A stretch of DNA of 64,000 nt from Gemmatimonadota bacterium (lineage in GTDB: Bacteria; Gemmatimonadota; Gemmatimonadetes; Gemmatimonadales; Gemmatimonadaceae), in contig JAQBQB010000005.1 in NCBI GenBank assembly GCA_028287235.1, forward strand, positions 1-64,000. The letters run 5' to 3'. The position numbers and the translations under genes are program-made. Positions 26,153 through 34,934 of this stretch are shown one piece after another; the first letter of the stretch is position 1, and each line of letters begins with the position of its first letter. The notes beneath the pieces were generated by a model. The model saw only the letters and a list, made by a program, of their open reading frames with translations, made no database searches and was not told the DNA's origin.

Positions 26153-27225
26153 CGCTGGATTGCGGGGACGCGACTCGAATACACCGTCGCGCTATCGCCC
26201 TGCCGCTCGACACGCGCGCCGAGGGTGAGGCTGATGATCTTCAACACCTGATCCACCGATTCACCGTTGAACGACGCCGTCACGTGACGATCGAGCAGCG
26301 ACGAATCGGCAACGTGAACGTTCACGCCGTACCAGCGGCGAATCTCGCCGGCCACGCGGGTCAGCGACGCCTCGTGGAAGACGAGTCGTCCACTGGTCCA
26401 CGCGGCATCGTCGGCGACGCCGGCGTGCGGGAACGCATGCACCTGTCCGTCGGCCGTCAGGGCGCCGCGATCGCCGGCGGCCAGCACGGCGCCGGCGGTC
26501 GGCGATGAGCCGGCCGGCCGTAGTCGGACGCTGCCCGAGAGCACCGACACGGTCGTGGTGTCGCCGGCGTCGCTCTCCACGGTGAACGTGGTGCCGACGT
26601 CCTCGACGAGCGCGCGGCCCACATGTACGGCGAACGGCTTCGTGGGGTCGTGACGGACGTCGAAATATCCGTCGCCCTGGAGCGCGACGGTGCGCGTCGT
26701 GATCGCGTAGTCGCCTGGAACGGTCAGGCGGCTGTCGGGACCGAGGATGACGCGCGAGCCGTCGGCGAGCGTGATCGAATCGCGCTGGCCAACGGCGGTA
26801 CTGTAGGTGTGCGCCGCCGCCGACGGCTGCGGTCCGACGATTGCTGGGCCGCGGCGAACGGTGACGAATGCGACGAAGGCCGCGGCGGCGGCGGTGAGTG
26901 CTCCGACCGTGAATGCCCGGCGACCGCGCGACATGCTGCCGCCGCGCTCGAGGGTGAGCCGCGGCCGCGCATCGGACGCGCTCATTCGCGCGTGGACCGA
27001 CTGCAGCGCGCGCTCGACGTCGACGTCCGTAGCGGGCTCGACGAAGACGGCGGCGGCGCTCAAGTGCTCGACGAGCTCTCGATCCTCGGGGTGCGCCTCG
27101 AGCCACTGCCGCACGCTCGTGGCCTCCTCCGCGGGACTCTCCCCCGCGAGAAAGCGCGCGATCGCGTCCCAATCAGGGGCCGGAGCGTTCGCCGAGTTGC
27201 CGTGGTCCGAGCCGTGATTGGTCAT
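26149..27225 (-). CDS. FecR-family anti-sigma/sigma regulator
   Basis: 358 residues. An N-terminal cytoplasmic DUF4880-like helical segment (WDAIARFLAGESPAEEATSV), one membrane helix near residues 107-123, and a periplasmic FecR domain (LADGSRVILGPDSRLTVPG, GYFDVRHDPTKPFAVHVG, VEDVGTTFTVESD, VSVLSGSVRLRP). The C terminus contains a secretin-like subdomain (VNVHVADSSLLDRHVTASF) that would meet the STN domain of the receptor. It transmits receptor occupancy to the ECF sigma factor encoded divergently at 27363. Confidence 0.93.
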   Translation of the reverse strand: MTNHGSDHGNSANAPAPDWDAIARFLAGESPAEEATSVRQWLEAHPEDRELVEHLSAAAVFVEPATDVDVERALQSVHARMSASDARPRLTLERGGSMSRGRRAFTVGALTAAAAAFVAFVTVRRGPAIVGPQPSAAAHTYSTAVGQRDSITLADGSRVILGPDSRLTVPGDYAITTRTVALQGDGYFDVRHDPTKPFAVHVGRALVEDVGTTFTVESDAGDTTTVSVLSGSVRLRPAGSSPTAGAVLAAGDRGALTADGQVHAFPHAGVADDAAWTSGRLVFHEASLTRVAGEIRRWYGVNVHVADSSLLDRHVTASFNGESVDQVLKIISLTLGARVERQGDSATVYSSRVPAIQR

Positions 27226-27362
27226 GCCCTATCGACACGCGAAGAAATTGATACCCTTATGCGGATCATGTGCTGCCCCATGGAGTATACGGGAACGCCG
27301 CCGGTGGGGACAGACAGTACGCCGCCGCCGTGGACGCCCACCCGAACCCTGGCCGACACCAT

Positions 27363-27917
27363 ATGATGGACGACCGCGCGCTGCTCGAACGCCTGCGTTC
27401 GGGCGATCAGGCCGCCTTCGACTCCATCTTTCGGGCCCACTATGCGCAGCTCGTGGGGTTCGCTCAGGGGTTGCTTCGCGATCGTTCGGCGGCCGAAGAC
27501 AGCGCGCAGGAAGTGATGCTCGAGCTGTGGCGCCGGCGCGGGGAGCTCGTGATCCAGGAATCGTTGCGCGCCTATCTGTTGCGCGCGACGCGTAACAGAT
27601 CGCTCAACCAACTCCGTCATGCGAAGGTTCAGCGCAACGCCGAGCCGCAGCTGATGGGCGAGGAGTCGGTCACGGCCACGGGCGACGGAAAGCTCGTCGC
27701 CGGCGAGCTGCGCGACGCGTTGAGCGCCGCCGTCGCGGAGCTTCCGCCGGCGTGTCGCGAGGTGTTTCAGTTGAGCCGCGGCCAGGGACTGCGCTACGCC
27801 GAGATCGCGAGCGCGCTCGGCATCTCGGTGAAAACCGTGGAGTCTCAGATGGGAAAAGCGCTACGGCATCTTCGCACGCGACTCGCGGAGTGGCTGCCGG
27901 AGGGAAGCGTGCTGTAG
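27363..27917 (+). CDS. ECF-family RNA polymerase sigma factor (FecI-like)
   Basis: 184 residues. Region 2 covers DQAAFDSIFRAHYAQLVGFA and DRSAAEDSAQEVMLELWRRR; region 4 covers PPACREVFQLSRGQGLRYAE and IASALGISVKTVESQMGKAL. ATG 27363 is followed by a second ATG at 27366. A longer in-frame start at 27270 would add a Pro-rich non-conserved extension and lies in the divergent promoter region, so I do not use it. It is divergent from fecR by 137 bp, which should hold both promoters. Confidence 0.92.
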   Translation: MMDDRALLERLRSGDQAAFDSIFRAHYAQLVGFAQGLLRDRSAAEDSAQEVMLELWRRRGELVIQESLRAYLLRATRNRSLNQLRHAKVQRNAEPQLMGEESVTATGDGKLVAGELRDALSAAVAELPPACREVFQLSRGQGLRYAEIASALGISVKTVESQMGKALRHLRTRLAEWLPEGSVL

Positions 27918-28029
27918 GGCGCCTGTCAGTTCGAGCGAGCCCTGCATGCGCTCGGCGTGACGGGGTGCCAGATGAGGGTGCAACCAGTTTCGCGTGTCCT
28001 GATTGAGAACCCTCAACAGGATTCGCCCA

Positions 28030-28959
28030 GTGAACAGACTCTTCGTTTCAGGTTTGGCAGTCGCGGCGATCAGCGTGGTTGCGTGCTCGCGCGATACGAC
28101 CGCTCCCGCCAGCCAGCTCGCCATCAGCCTGGCCTCGGCGTATTCGATCACGCCGGCTGGCTTCAGCGAGCTCTCGACCAGCTACGCGGCGGACGCGTCG
28201 GCGGGCGCATTCACGTTCGGCACCGACTCGCACGGTCCTGGGGGCGGACGCCATGGTGGATTCGGCGGACCGGGCGACGGACCCGGATTTGGAATCGGAT
28301 TGATGGGCGGCGGCCTCGGCGGCGCATTCTTCGGTGACGGCATCGGCCACGACTACTTCCGGCCCGACAGCTCGTGCACCTTCTCGTCGACGACGGGTCA
28401 GGTGACGTGCGGCCCGACAACGCACAACGGCATCACCGTCACGCGCGTGTCGAAGTACACGACGACCGCCGGCGTAGCGCAGTCGAAGCGCGACAGCACG
28501 ACGAACACCGTGGCCGCGGCGATCACCGTGACGGGTACGGCGACGCGCCGCGACAGCAGCACGAGCACGGTCAGCGAGAAGAGCAATCAGACGGTGAGCG
28601 GCCTCGCCGTGGGCAGCACGCAGCGCACGGTGAACGGCACGTCGTCGGGCACGGAAGCGACGACCGGTACGTCGACGCAGGGCGCGTTCACGTCGAACCG
28701 GGTCGTCGGCGACACCGTGACGGGCGTGATCGTTCCGGTCGAGACGACGGCGAATCCGCATCCGTATCCGACCGCCGGCACGGTGATTCGCGCGATGTCG
28801 GCCACCGTGACGATCACCGGACAGGCGGCGACCACGTCGAAGCGCCGCGAGGTCGTCACCTACGACGGCACGGCGACCGCCAAGGTCGTGATCACCGTGG
28901 ACGGCACCACGCAGAGCTGCACGCTGCCGCTGCCGCACGGACGCCTCACCTGCACCTGA
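28030..28959 (+). CDS. Gly/His-rich, Thr/Ser-rich lipoprotein of unknown function
   Basis: 309 residues. GTG 28030 has an AGGA ribosome site and starts a lipoprotein signal (NRLFVSGLAVAAISVVAC). Residues about 65-110 are a Gly-rich stretch with scattered His, Asp and Phe (GPGGGRHGGFGGPGDGPGFG). The remainder is almost all Thr, Ser and Val in beta-strand-like repeats (VTVTGTATRRDSSTSTVSEK), and the last segment has two Cys (QSCTLPLPHGRLTCT) that could form a disulphide. Surface exposure is likely. Not recognised. It follows the ECF sigma gene by 112 bp. Confidence 0.75.
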   Translation: MNRLFVSGLAVAAISVVACSRDTTAPASQLAISLASAYSITPAGFSELSTSYAADASAGAFTFGTDSHGPGGGRHGGFGGPGDGPGFGIGLMGGGLGGAFFGDGIGHDYFRPDSSCTFSSTTGQVTCGPTTHNGITVTRVSKYTTTAGVAQSKRDSTTNTVAAAITVTGTATRRDSSTSTVSEKSNQTVSGLAVGSTQRTVNGTSSGTEATTGTSTQGAFTSNRVVGDTVTGVIVPVETTANPHPYPTAGTVIRAMSATVTITGQAATTSKRREVVTYDGTATAKVVITVDGTTQSCTLPLPHGRLTCT

Positions 28960-29004
28960 GCCACGTCAAGGCGATACCAACATTATAATTAGAGAGTAGT
29001 CATC

Positions 29005-30729
29005 ATGTTGTCCCGTATGATCCGCGGCGTGCTCTGCCTGGGAGCCGCGGCATCCACGGCTTGCGGCGGCGACGCCTCGAGCACCGCTTCGACCACCACC
29101 GCTCCCGTGGTGGTCAGCACGAATGCGACCTGCACGTCCACGCTCACGCTCACGGCCGGACAGGTCGTCACCGGACTCTCGGGCACCGCGGTATGCGTCG
29201 GCGCGAGCACGTCGGCCGCGGAGTACGCGCTCATTCCGTTCAACGGCGCGACGGCGGCGACGACGGCGACGTTCAACGTCACCGCGACCGGCACCACGGC
29301 GCCGAGCGCGCTGCCGAACGAGATCGCGACCACCGGCGCCACGTTCGACGTCGTCGCCGGATCGAGCCTCGGCCTTTCGGCGTCGCCGGCGTACCAGCGG
29401 TCGCGCACCTTCGAGGCGGGACTCCGAAAGATGGAGCGCGCCTCGCTGCCGCAGCTCATTCCCGGCGCGCGAATCTGGCAGCGCCAGGCGAAGTCACAGG
29501 CCTCCTTCGACGCCATCCCGAGCTCCGTGACGGTGGGGCAGATGCTCCGCCTCAACGCGAACGCCAACGTCGGCTGCAGCGCGCCCAACTATCGGACGGC
29601 ACGCGTGGTCGCGGTGAGCAATCGGGCCATCGTCGTTGCCGACACGGGGAATCCGAGCGGCGGCTACACCGACGCCGAATACGCGTCGTTCGCCACGACC
29701 TTCGACACGCTCATCGATCCGCTCGACCGGCAGGCGTTCGGCGATCCGACGGACATTGACGGCAACGGGCGCATTCTGTTGTTCTTCACGAAGACGGTGA
29801 ACGACCTCACGCCGGCCACGAGCTCGTCGTACGTCGGCGGCTTCTTCTTCGGGCGCGACCTCTTCCCCGCGACCGCGACCGTGGACTTCGACGCCTGTCC
29901 CACGAGCAACATGGGCGAGATGTTCTACATCATGGTGCCCGATCCCGCTCGCGGCGGACCGTTCACGAAGACCAATGTCCTGAGCGAAGTGACCGGCACG
30001 CTGGCGCACGAGTACCAGCATCTGATCAACGCATCGCGGCGAATGTACGTGAACACGGCCGCGACGGACTTCGAGGAGACCTGGCTCGACGAAGGGCTCG
30101 CGCACACCGCGGAAGAGCTGCTGTTCTTCCGGGTGTCGGGACTCCAGCCGCGGCAGAATCTCGACGCGACGGCCATTCGCCGCTCCACGGCAATCATCAA
30201 CGCCTTCAACAACTACGAGTCCGACAACTTCGGACGGTACAACGATTACCTGCTGTCGCCGTCGGCCTATTCGCCGTACGCGGACAACGACTCGCTGCCG
30301 ACACGCGGCGCCATCCGGGCGTTCCTCCGCTACGCGGCGGACCTGCGCGGCGCGTCGGACGGCGATACCTGGTCGAAGCTCGTGAACTCGACGACGACCG
30401 GTCTCGCCAACCTGCAGAACGTCTTCGGCACGGGCGTGATCAACGAGCTGCGCGATTGGGGCGTCTCGGTGCTGGCCGACGACATCACCGGCGTGACCTC
30501 GGCCTATCAACAGCCGAGTTGGAACTATCGCTCGATGTTCGCCGCACTCTCGTCCAGCAGCGTGTTCCCGCTGGCCAACATGTCGCTCACACCGGGGACG
30601 CAGTCGGTGAGCCTCACGCGAGGGGCGAATGCCTACCTCCGCTTCACCGTCGCCGCGGGAAGCACTGCCACGGTGCAGTGGAGCGCGGCGCCGTCGACGG
30701 TTCAATTCTCATTGGTTCGCACCAAGTAG
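29005..30729 (+). CDS. Secreted zinc metallopeptidase lipoprotein (M30/hyicolysin-like)
   Basis: 574 residues. Lipoprotein signal with Cys20 in AAASTACGG. The zinc site is His335-Glu336-x2-His339 in LAHEYQHLIN, and Glu363 in TWLDEGLAHTAEE is the likely third ligand, as in the M30/gluzincin-like proteases of the JmHyL type. An Ig-like N-terminal half (about 25-150) precedes the protease domain, and a beta-rich tail (LTRGANAYLRFTVAAGSTAT) follows. Substrate unknown, probably extracellular protein. The Rieske lipoprotein gene begins 14 bases after the stop. Confidence 0.82.
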   Translation: MLSRMIRGVLCLGAAASTACGGDASSTASTTTAPVVVSTNATCTSTLTLTAGQVVTGLSGTAVCVGASTSAAEYALIPFNGATAATTATFNVTATGTTAPSALPNEIATTGATFDVVAGSSLGLSASPAYQRSRTFEAGLRKMERASLPQLIPGARIWQRQAKSQASFDAIPSSVTVGQMLRLNANANVGCSAPNYRTARVVAVSNRAIVVADTGNPSGGYTDAEYASFATTFDTLIDPLDRQAFGDPTDIDGNGRILLFFTKTVNDLTPATSSSYVGGFFFGRDLFPATATVDFDACPTSNMGEMFYIMVPDPARGGPFTKTNVLSEVTGTLAHEYQHLINASRRMYVNTAATDFEETWLDEGLAHTAEELLFFRVSGLQPRQNLDATAIRRSTAIINAFNNYESDNFGRYNDYLLSPSAYSPYADNDSLPTRGAIRAFLRYAADLRGASDGDTWSKLVNSTTTGLANLQNVFGTGVINELRDWGVSVLADDITGVTSAYQQPSWNYRSMFAALSSSSVFPLANMSLTPGTQSVSLTRGANAYLRFTVAAGSTATVQWSAAPSTVQFSLVRTK

Positions 30730-30743
30730 GAGCAGTGATAGTA

Positions 30744-31235
30744 ATGACAAAGCATCTCACGACGATCGACGCGACGACGTGCGGCCATGCCTGTGCCTGC
30801 GGCGACGCGAGCGCGGAACCGCTGATCGGACGGCGGCAGTTCGTGGCTTTCGGCGCCGTCGCGCTGGCGGCCGCGGCGCTCGCCGCCTGTTCGGCGGGCA
30901 GCGACCTCACCTCGCCGGGAACGGTTTCAGCGACATCGTTCAAGCTCTCCGACTTTCCCACGCTCGGAACGGTGGGGGGCGTGACCACGACGACCGTGGG
31001 CGGCGTACCGCTCGCGATCGTTCGAACGGGCACGTCGAGCTTCTCGGCGTTCTCGCGCATTTGCCCGCACCAAGGCTCCACGATCAACGTGACGAGCAGC
31101 GGATTCTTGTGCCCGAACCACGGCGCCACGTTCAACGCGTCGGGGCAGTGGGTGGGCGGGCAGCGGACCTCGAATCTCACGTCGTATCCGGTCGCGTACG
31201 ACTCGGCTGCCGGCACGTTGACGGTGGGGTCCTGA
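30744..31235 (+). CDS. Rieske 2Fe-2S lipoprotein with a Cys-rich N-terminal leader
   Basis: 163 residues. The Rieske cluster ligands are Cys107, His109, Cys123 and His126 (CPHQGST and CPNHGATF). Residues 29-50 are a twin-arginine-type signal (GRRQFVAFGAVALAAAALAAC), so export is probably folded through Tat with lipid attachment at the Cys. Upstream of the signal is an unusual CGHACACG motif that would stay cytoplasmic and be removed on maturation. Electron donor or acceptor partner unknown. Co-transcribed with the peptidase gene. Confidence 0.88.
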   Translation: MTKHLTTIDATTCGHACACGDASAEPLIGRRQFVAFGAVALAAAALAACSAGSDLTSPGTVSATSFKLSDFPTLGTVGGVTTTTVGGVPLAIVRTGTSSFSAFSRICPHQGSTINVTSSGFLCPNHGATFNASGQWVGGQRTSNLTSYPVAYDSAAGTLTVGS

Positions 31236-31492
31236 GCGTAGGGGTAGTACGCGGGCCGCGTGTCTATTGAGCAAGCCTTCCTGAATGTCGCGCCGCGCCC
31301 GGGTGGGGGCAGGTTCTTCATCTTCGAAGGCCGAGTTTCAGTGGGGTGGTGCCGAAGGACCAAACGAGAGCGGCATTCACCCCACTGTTACTCACCCTCC
31401 GATTTTTCATCCCTCGACTCGCGTTCGCTACGCTCAGGGTCGTTCGAGATGACACCTAGCGAACGGGCTCGTCGCGCGCGCACACTACCGCC

Positions 31493-32821
31493 GTGACCAA
31501 GCCTCAGTCGCTCCTCAAGATCCTCGGCCTCTCGTTCGGCCTCGCCGTCACCGTCGGCAACACGATTGGTGGCGGCATTCTGCGTACGCCGGGCGACATC
31601 GCGGCGCTGCTGCCGAGCCCCTGGCTGTTCATCGGCATATGGGTCGTGGGCGGACTGTATGCGCTGCTCGGGGCGAACGCGCTGGCCGAGCTCGGGACGA
31701 TGCTGCCGCGCAGCGGCGGACAGTACGTGTTCGCGCGCCACGCCTTCGGCGACTACGCCGGCTTTCTCGTCGGCTGGATCGATTGGGTAGCGACATGCGC
31801 GGCGACGGGCGCCATCTCGCTCGTGATCGGCGAGTCGATCGCGAGCGTGTTCGGCGTCGACCACGCAACGGCGACGCCGGTCGCCATGGCCGTCGTCGTG
31901 ATCTTCACCGCGCTGCTCGTTCGCGGCACGAAGCTCGGCGACCACGCACAGCGCATCACGAGTCTGGCGAAGGCGCTGGCGCTGCTCGCGCTCGTCGCGG
32001 CGTGCTTCATCTTCTCGGGTCGCGCCCACGTCGCGCCGCCGGTCGCCGCCGTGGCGCCGACGATGACGATGTTCGCCGCGTTCATGCTCGCCGCTCAGTC
32101 GGTGATCTATGCCTACGACGGTTGGTCGGGCCCGATCTATTTCTCCGAGGAGCTCGACGATCCGGCGACGCAGATCCCGCGCTCCATGTTCTACGGACTG
32201 CTGAGCGTGGCGGTGATCTATCTGTTGATCAACATCGCGTTCATCACGGCCGTGCCGACCGCGGCGCTCGCCGGCTCGCCGCTCGCCGCCGCGACCGTGG
32301 CCCGCGCGTTGTTCGGCGATCGCGGCGAACTGCTCGTGCGCATCGTCGTGATCGTGTCGCTGCCCAGCGCGGTGAACGCGTGCCTGTTGATGGCGTCGCG
32401 CGTCTTGTACTCGGTGAGCCGCGACGGGCTCGGACTTCCGCAGGCCACACGGGTGAACGCGGGCGGCACGCCGGTGGTGTCGTTGCTCCTCAGTGGTGTC
32501 GTGGCGCTGGCGTTTCTGGCGACCGGCACCTTCGAGACGATGATCGCCATCGCGGCGTTCTTCTTCGTCGCCGACTACTCGCTGTCGTTCCTGGCGGTAT
32601 TCATGCTGCGGCGGCGCGAGCCCGAGGCGAGCCGTCCCTATCGCGCGGTCGGCCACCCGTGGACGACCGGCTTCGTCCTGTTCGGGTCGCTGGCTTTCCT
32701 GGTCAGCGCAATCGTCGCCGATCGGACGAACAGCCTTTACGCCGTCGGAATCGTCGTCGCGAGCTATCCGGTGTACCGTCTCACGCGCCGCCCACGGGTG
32801 CCGGCCCCTTCTGTCGGATAA
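31493..32821 (+). CDS. APC-superfamily amino acid permease
   Basis: 442 residues with 12 predicted membrane segments. The first helix carries GLAVTVGNTIGGGILRTPG, the unwound-helix Gly motif that binds the substrate alpha-amino and carboxyl groups. YDGWSGPIYFSEELDDPATQ is the family's conserved loop after helix 6. Likely imports or exchanges amino acids at the inner membrane; specificity not predictable. GTG start at 31493. A GroES-like gene begins 12 bases downstream. Confidence 0.9.
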   Translation: MTKPQSLLKILGLSFGLAVTVGNTIGGGILRTPGDIAALLPSPWLFIGIWVVGGLYALLGANALAELGTMLPRSGGQYVFARHAFGDYAGFLVGWIDWVATCAATGAISLVIGESIASVFGVDHATATPVAMAVVVIFTALLVRGTKLGDHAQRITSLAKALALLALVAACFIFSGRAHVAPPVAAVAPTMTMFAAFMLAAQSVIYAYDGWSGPIYFSEELDDPATQIPRSMFYGLLSVAVIYLLINIAFITAVPTAALAGSPLAAATVARALFGDRGELLVRIVVIVSLPSAVNACLLMASRVLYSVSRDGLGLPQATRVNAGGTPVVSLLLSGVVALAFLATGTFETMIAIAAFFFVADYSLSFLAVFMLRRREPEASRPYRAVGHPWTTGFVLFGSLAFLVSAIVADRTNSLYAVGIVVASYPVYRLTRRPRVPAPSVG

Positions 32822-32833
32822 TATCTTTCATCA

Positions 32834-33193
32834 ATGATCAAGCGAGACAAGGAGCTCATCGTCGTCGGCGACCGCGTGTTGGTGCGCGTCGAGGAGGGCG
32901 AGGAACGAACGAACGTCGGCCTGTATCTTCCGTCGACCGCCATCGACAATCAGGCCGTGCAGGGAGGAACGATCTTGGCTACCGGGCCGGGTCTGCCAAT
33001 GCCGAGCCCGGATACGTTGTCGGACGAGCCGTGGAGAACTCCCGAGCGGGCAACGAAGTTCGTTCCCATGCAGGCGCGGAAGGGCGACTACGCTCTCTTT
33101 TTCCGGAAGGCCGCCGTGGAGATCACGTTCGAGGGCGATCGATATCTCGTCGTGCCGCAGGCGGCAATTCTTGCACTGGTACGGGACGAGTAA
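32834..33193 (+). CDS. GroES/Cpn10-like co-chaperonin homologue with an insertion
   Basis: 119 residues. Family features are DRVLVRVEEGEERTNVGLYLP at the N terminus (the mobile-loop region), VQGGTILATGPG, and DYALFFRKAAVEITFEGDRY at the C terminus. About 20 extra residues after GPG (MPSPDTLSDEPWRTPERATK) sit where the roof loop of GroES is. Standard GroES is 95-97 residues. No groEL is adjacent, so this is likely a divergent paralogue. It is 35 bases before the bacilliredoxin gene. Confidence 0.82.
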   Translation: MIKRDKELIVVGDRVLVRVEEGEERTNVGLYLPSTAIDNQAVQGGTILATGPGLPMPSPDTLSDEPWRTPERATKFVPMQARKGDYALFFRKAAVEITFEGDRYLVVPQAAILALVRDE

Positions 33194-33227
33194 CCGAGTT
33201 TTCGAACTCATAAGCAGGGACTATCGA

Positions 33228-33668
33228 ATGCGTATTCCACAGCAGATGTACGATGAGCGCCTCGTTGCCCCCATGCGTCAGGACCTGACGCGCTTGGGCG
33301 TGAAGGAGCTTCGCACGGCGGAAGAAGTCGACGAGCAGCTCAAGAACGCGAAAGGAACGACGCTCGTGGTCGTGAACTCGGTCTGCGGCTGCTCGGCGCG
33401 CATGGCGCGGCCGGCGGTCGGGATCGCCTTGCAGAATCCGATCAAGCCCGACGAAGTGACGACCGTGTTCGCCGGTCAGGACGCCGAGGCCACCGATCGT
33501 GCGCGGAGCTATTTCACCGGATATCCACCGTCATCGCCGCAGATCGGGCTGATCAAGGACGGGCAGGTGGTGTTCATGCTCGAGCGCTGGCAGATCGAGA
33601 GCCGCGCGGCGGACGAGATCGCGCACGATCTCGTGAATGCGTTCAACAAGTACTGTACGCCGGCCTAG
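33228..33668 (+). CDS. Bacilliredoxin (BrxA/BrxB, YphP/YqiW family)
   Basis: 146 residues, the normal family length. The redox motif is Cys53-Gly-Cys55 in NSVCGCSARMARPA, and FTGYPPSSPQIGL and FMLERWQIESR are conserved. In Firmicutes these proteins remove bacillithiol from proteins; in other phyla they act with unknown thiols. The gene ends at a hairpin shared with the convergent cytochrome gene. Adjacent GroES-like protein suggests a protein-quality or redox-stress pair (inference). Confidence 0.93.
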   Translation: MRIPQQMYDERLVAPMRQDLTRLGVKELRTAEEVDEQLKNAKGTTLVVVNSVCGCSARMARPAVGIALQNPIKPDEVTTVFAGQDAEATDRARSYFTGYPPSSPQIGLIKDGQVVFMLERWQIESRAADEIAHDLVNAFNKYCTPA

Positions 33669-33672
33669 CGCG

Positions 33673-33717
33673 AAAAAAAACGCGGACGAACACCAAGAAA
33701 ACTGGGTTCGTCCGCGT
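33673..33717 (-). terminator. Intrinsic terminator for the cytochrome c gene
   Basis: A 12-bp perfect stem (33680-33691 with 33706-33717) has, on the minus strand, a run of eight T directly after it. It ends minus-strand transcription. No T run follows on plus. Confidence 0.88.
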
Positions 33718-33738
33718 CCACGCTGTCGTTGTCGTGCG

Positions 33739-34209
33739 CTACTTGTGACTCAGCGAGTAGACGTACGCCGCCACCGAGCGAATTTCCGGATCGGTCAACG
33801 GAGCCGGGCGCGGACCGCCGCGAACGGGCATCGGGAACGGATGCGTCGCGACCTTGATCGAATCCTTCGGCACGCCGTCGGTGATGATGCGGACGAAATC
33901 ATCGTACGAGCCGTTGACGTGCGTGTGCGTCGCGGTCGTCAGATCCGGTCCGTTCGTCGCGCCCTTCGCGTCCGCGCCGTGGCAACGCGCGCAGCTGCGT
34001 GCGTGATAGATCGAGTCGCCCTGCGTAACCATCGCCAACGTGACGCCGGCCGGCAGCGCATTGGACGGTCTTGCCGCCGCCGAGGATGCCGCGGGTGCGG
34101 ACGCCGGTGCGGGACTCGCGGTCGTCGTCGGCGTGCTCTTGGAGCAGGCGACGAACGTGGCGGTCGCGAGGAATGCGATGGCCGGTCGAGCGAAGGATCT
34201 GTGAGTCAT
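33739..34209 (-). CDS. Class I cytochrome c lipoprotein
   Basis: 156 residues. Lipobox TFVAC with Cys22 follows a short hydrophobic signal; a Thr/Ala/Pro/Ser-rich linker of about 35 residues follows. Haem c is attached through Cys73-x2-Cys76-His77 (CARCH), and a Met in FPMPVRGGP is the probable sixth ligand. Mono-haem electron carrier tethered to the membrane. It is first of no clear operon: the TRIC-type channel gene lies 46 bases upstream on the same strand. Confidence 0.92.
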   Translation of the reverse strand: MTHRSFARPAIAFLATATFVACSKSTPTTTASPAPASAPAASSAAARPSNALPAGVTLAMVTQGDSIYHARSCARCHGADAKGATNGPDLTTATHTHVNGSYDDFVRIITDGVPKDSIKVATHPFPMPVRGGPRPAPLTDPEIRSVAAYVYSLSHK

Positions 34210-34255
34210 ACCGTGGATGGATAGAGGAAGAGTGACCGTGCAACGGCTGCATGAA

Positions 34256-34915
34256 CTACGGGTACCGCGACTCCGACGTTCGATTCCGCGTCTGAGGCAC
34301 GCCGTCGCCCTCGATCGCGAATACCGGAAGCTGTAGCCCCCAGGTGATTGATGCCAGTCTTACGGCGGCCACGATCAGCATTCCGGTCCACGTAGCCCAC
34401 GCGCGAGGCGTGCCAAGCGCCACGAGGCCGAAATAGACGGCTGTACCGAGGATTGCCGCGCTGGCGTACAGGTTTCCGCGCCGCAGCACCAGCGGAATCT
34501 CGGCGCTGAGGACGTCGCGGACCGCGCCGCCGGCGGCACCGGTCACCGTGCCGAGGACGATTCCCGCAATGGCGGGTAACCCCGCCCGCTCGGCGATCTG
34601 CGCTCCCGCCACGCTGAACAGCGCGAGCCCGAGGGCATCGGCGTAGAGCAGTGCCGCCTCCGGGGGCGGCCGCCAACGCACGTACGCCACGGTGAGCAGC
34701 GCCGACGAGATGATGACGACCAGATACGCCGAATCGGCCAGCCAGAAGATCGGATGCCGGTCGAGCAGCAGGTCGCGAATCGTGCCGCCGCCCACGGCGG
34801 TGACCAGGCCGAGCACGATGACGCCGAGCAGATCGAGACGCTTTCGCCCCGCCGCGAGCGCGCCGCTGATGGAGAAGACCGCGACGCCGATCAGGTCGAG
34901 GGCGTGGAGGAGCAT
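34256..34915 (-). CDS. TRIC-type cation channel family protein (UPF0126/YadS)
   Basis: 219 residues with seven membrane segments in two repeats. Each repeat carries the family glycine/arginine motif: LGLVTAVGGGTIRDLLLDRHP and TGAAGGAVRDVLSAEIPLVL, the latter with the LRRGNLYASAA continuation typical of bacterial members. Bacterial homologues form trimeric monovalent-cation channels. ATG start. Weakly linked to the upstream lipoprotein gene (19 bp). Confidence 0.92.
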   Translation of the reverse strand: MLLHALDLIGVAVFSISGALAAGRKRLDLLGVIVLGLVTAVGGGTIRDLLLDRHPIFWLADSAYLVVIISSALLTVAYVRWRPPPEAALLYADALGLALFSVAGAQIAERAGLPAIAGIVLGTVTGAAGGAVRDVLSAEIPLVLRRGNLYASAAILGTAVYFGLVALGTPRAWATWTGMLIVAAVRLASITWGLQLPVFAIEGDGVPQTRNRTSESRYP

Positions 34916-34934
34916 TGGTGTTTCTGTTCTTCGG

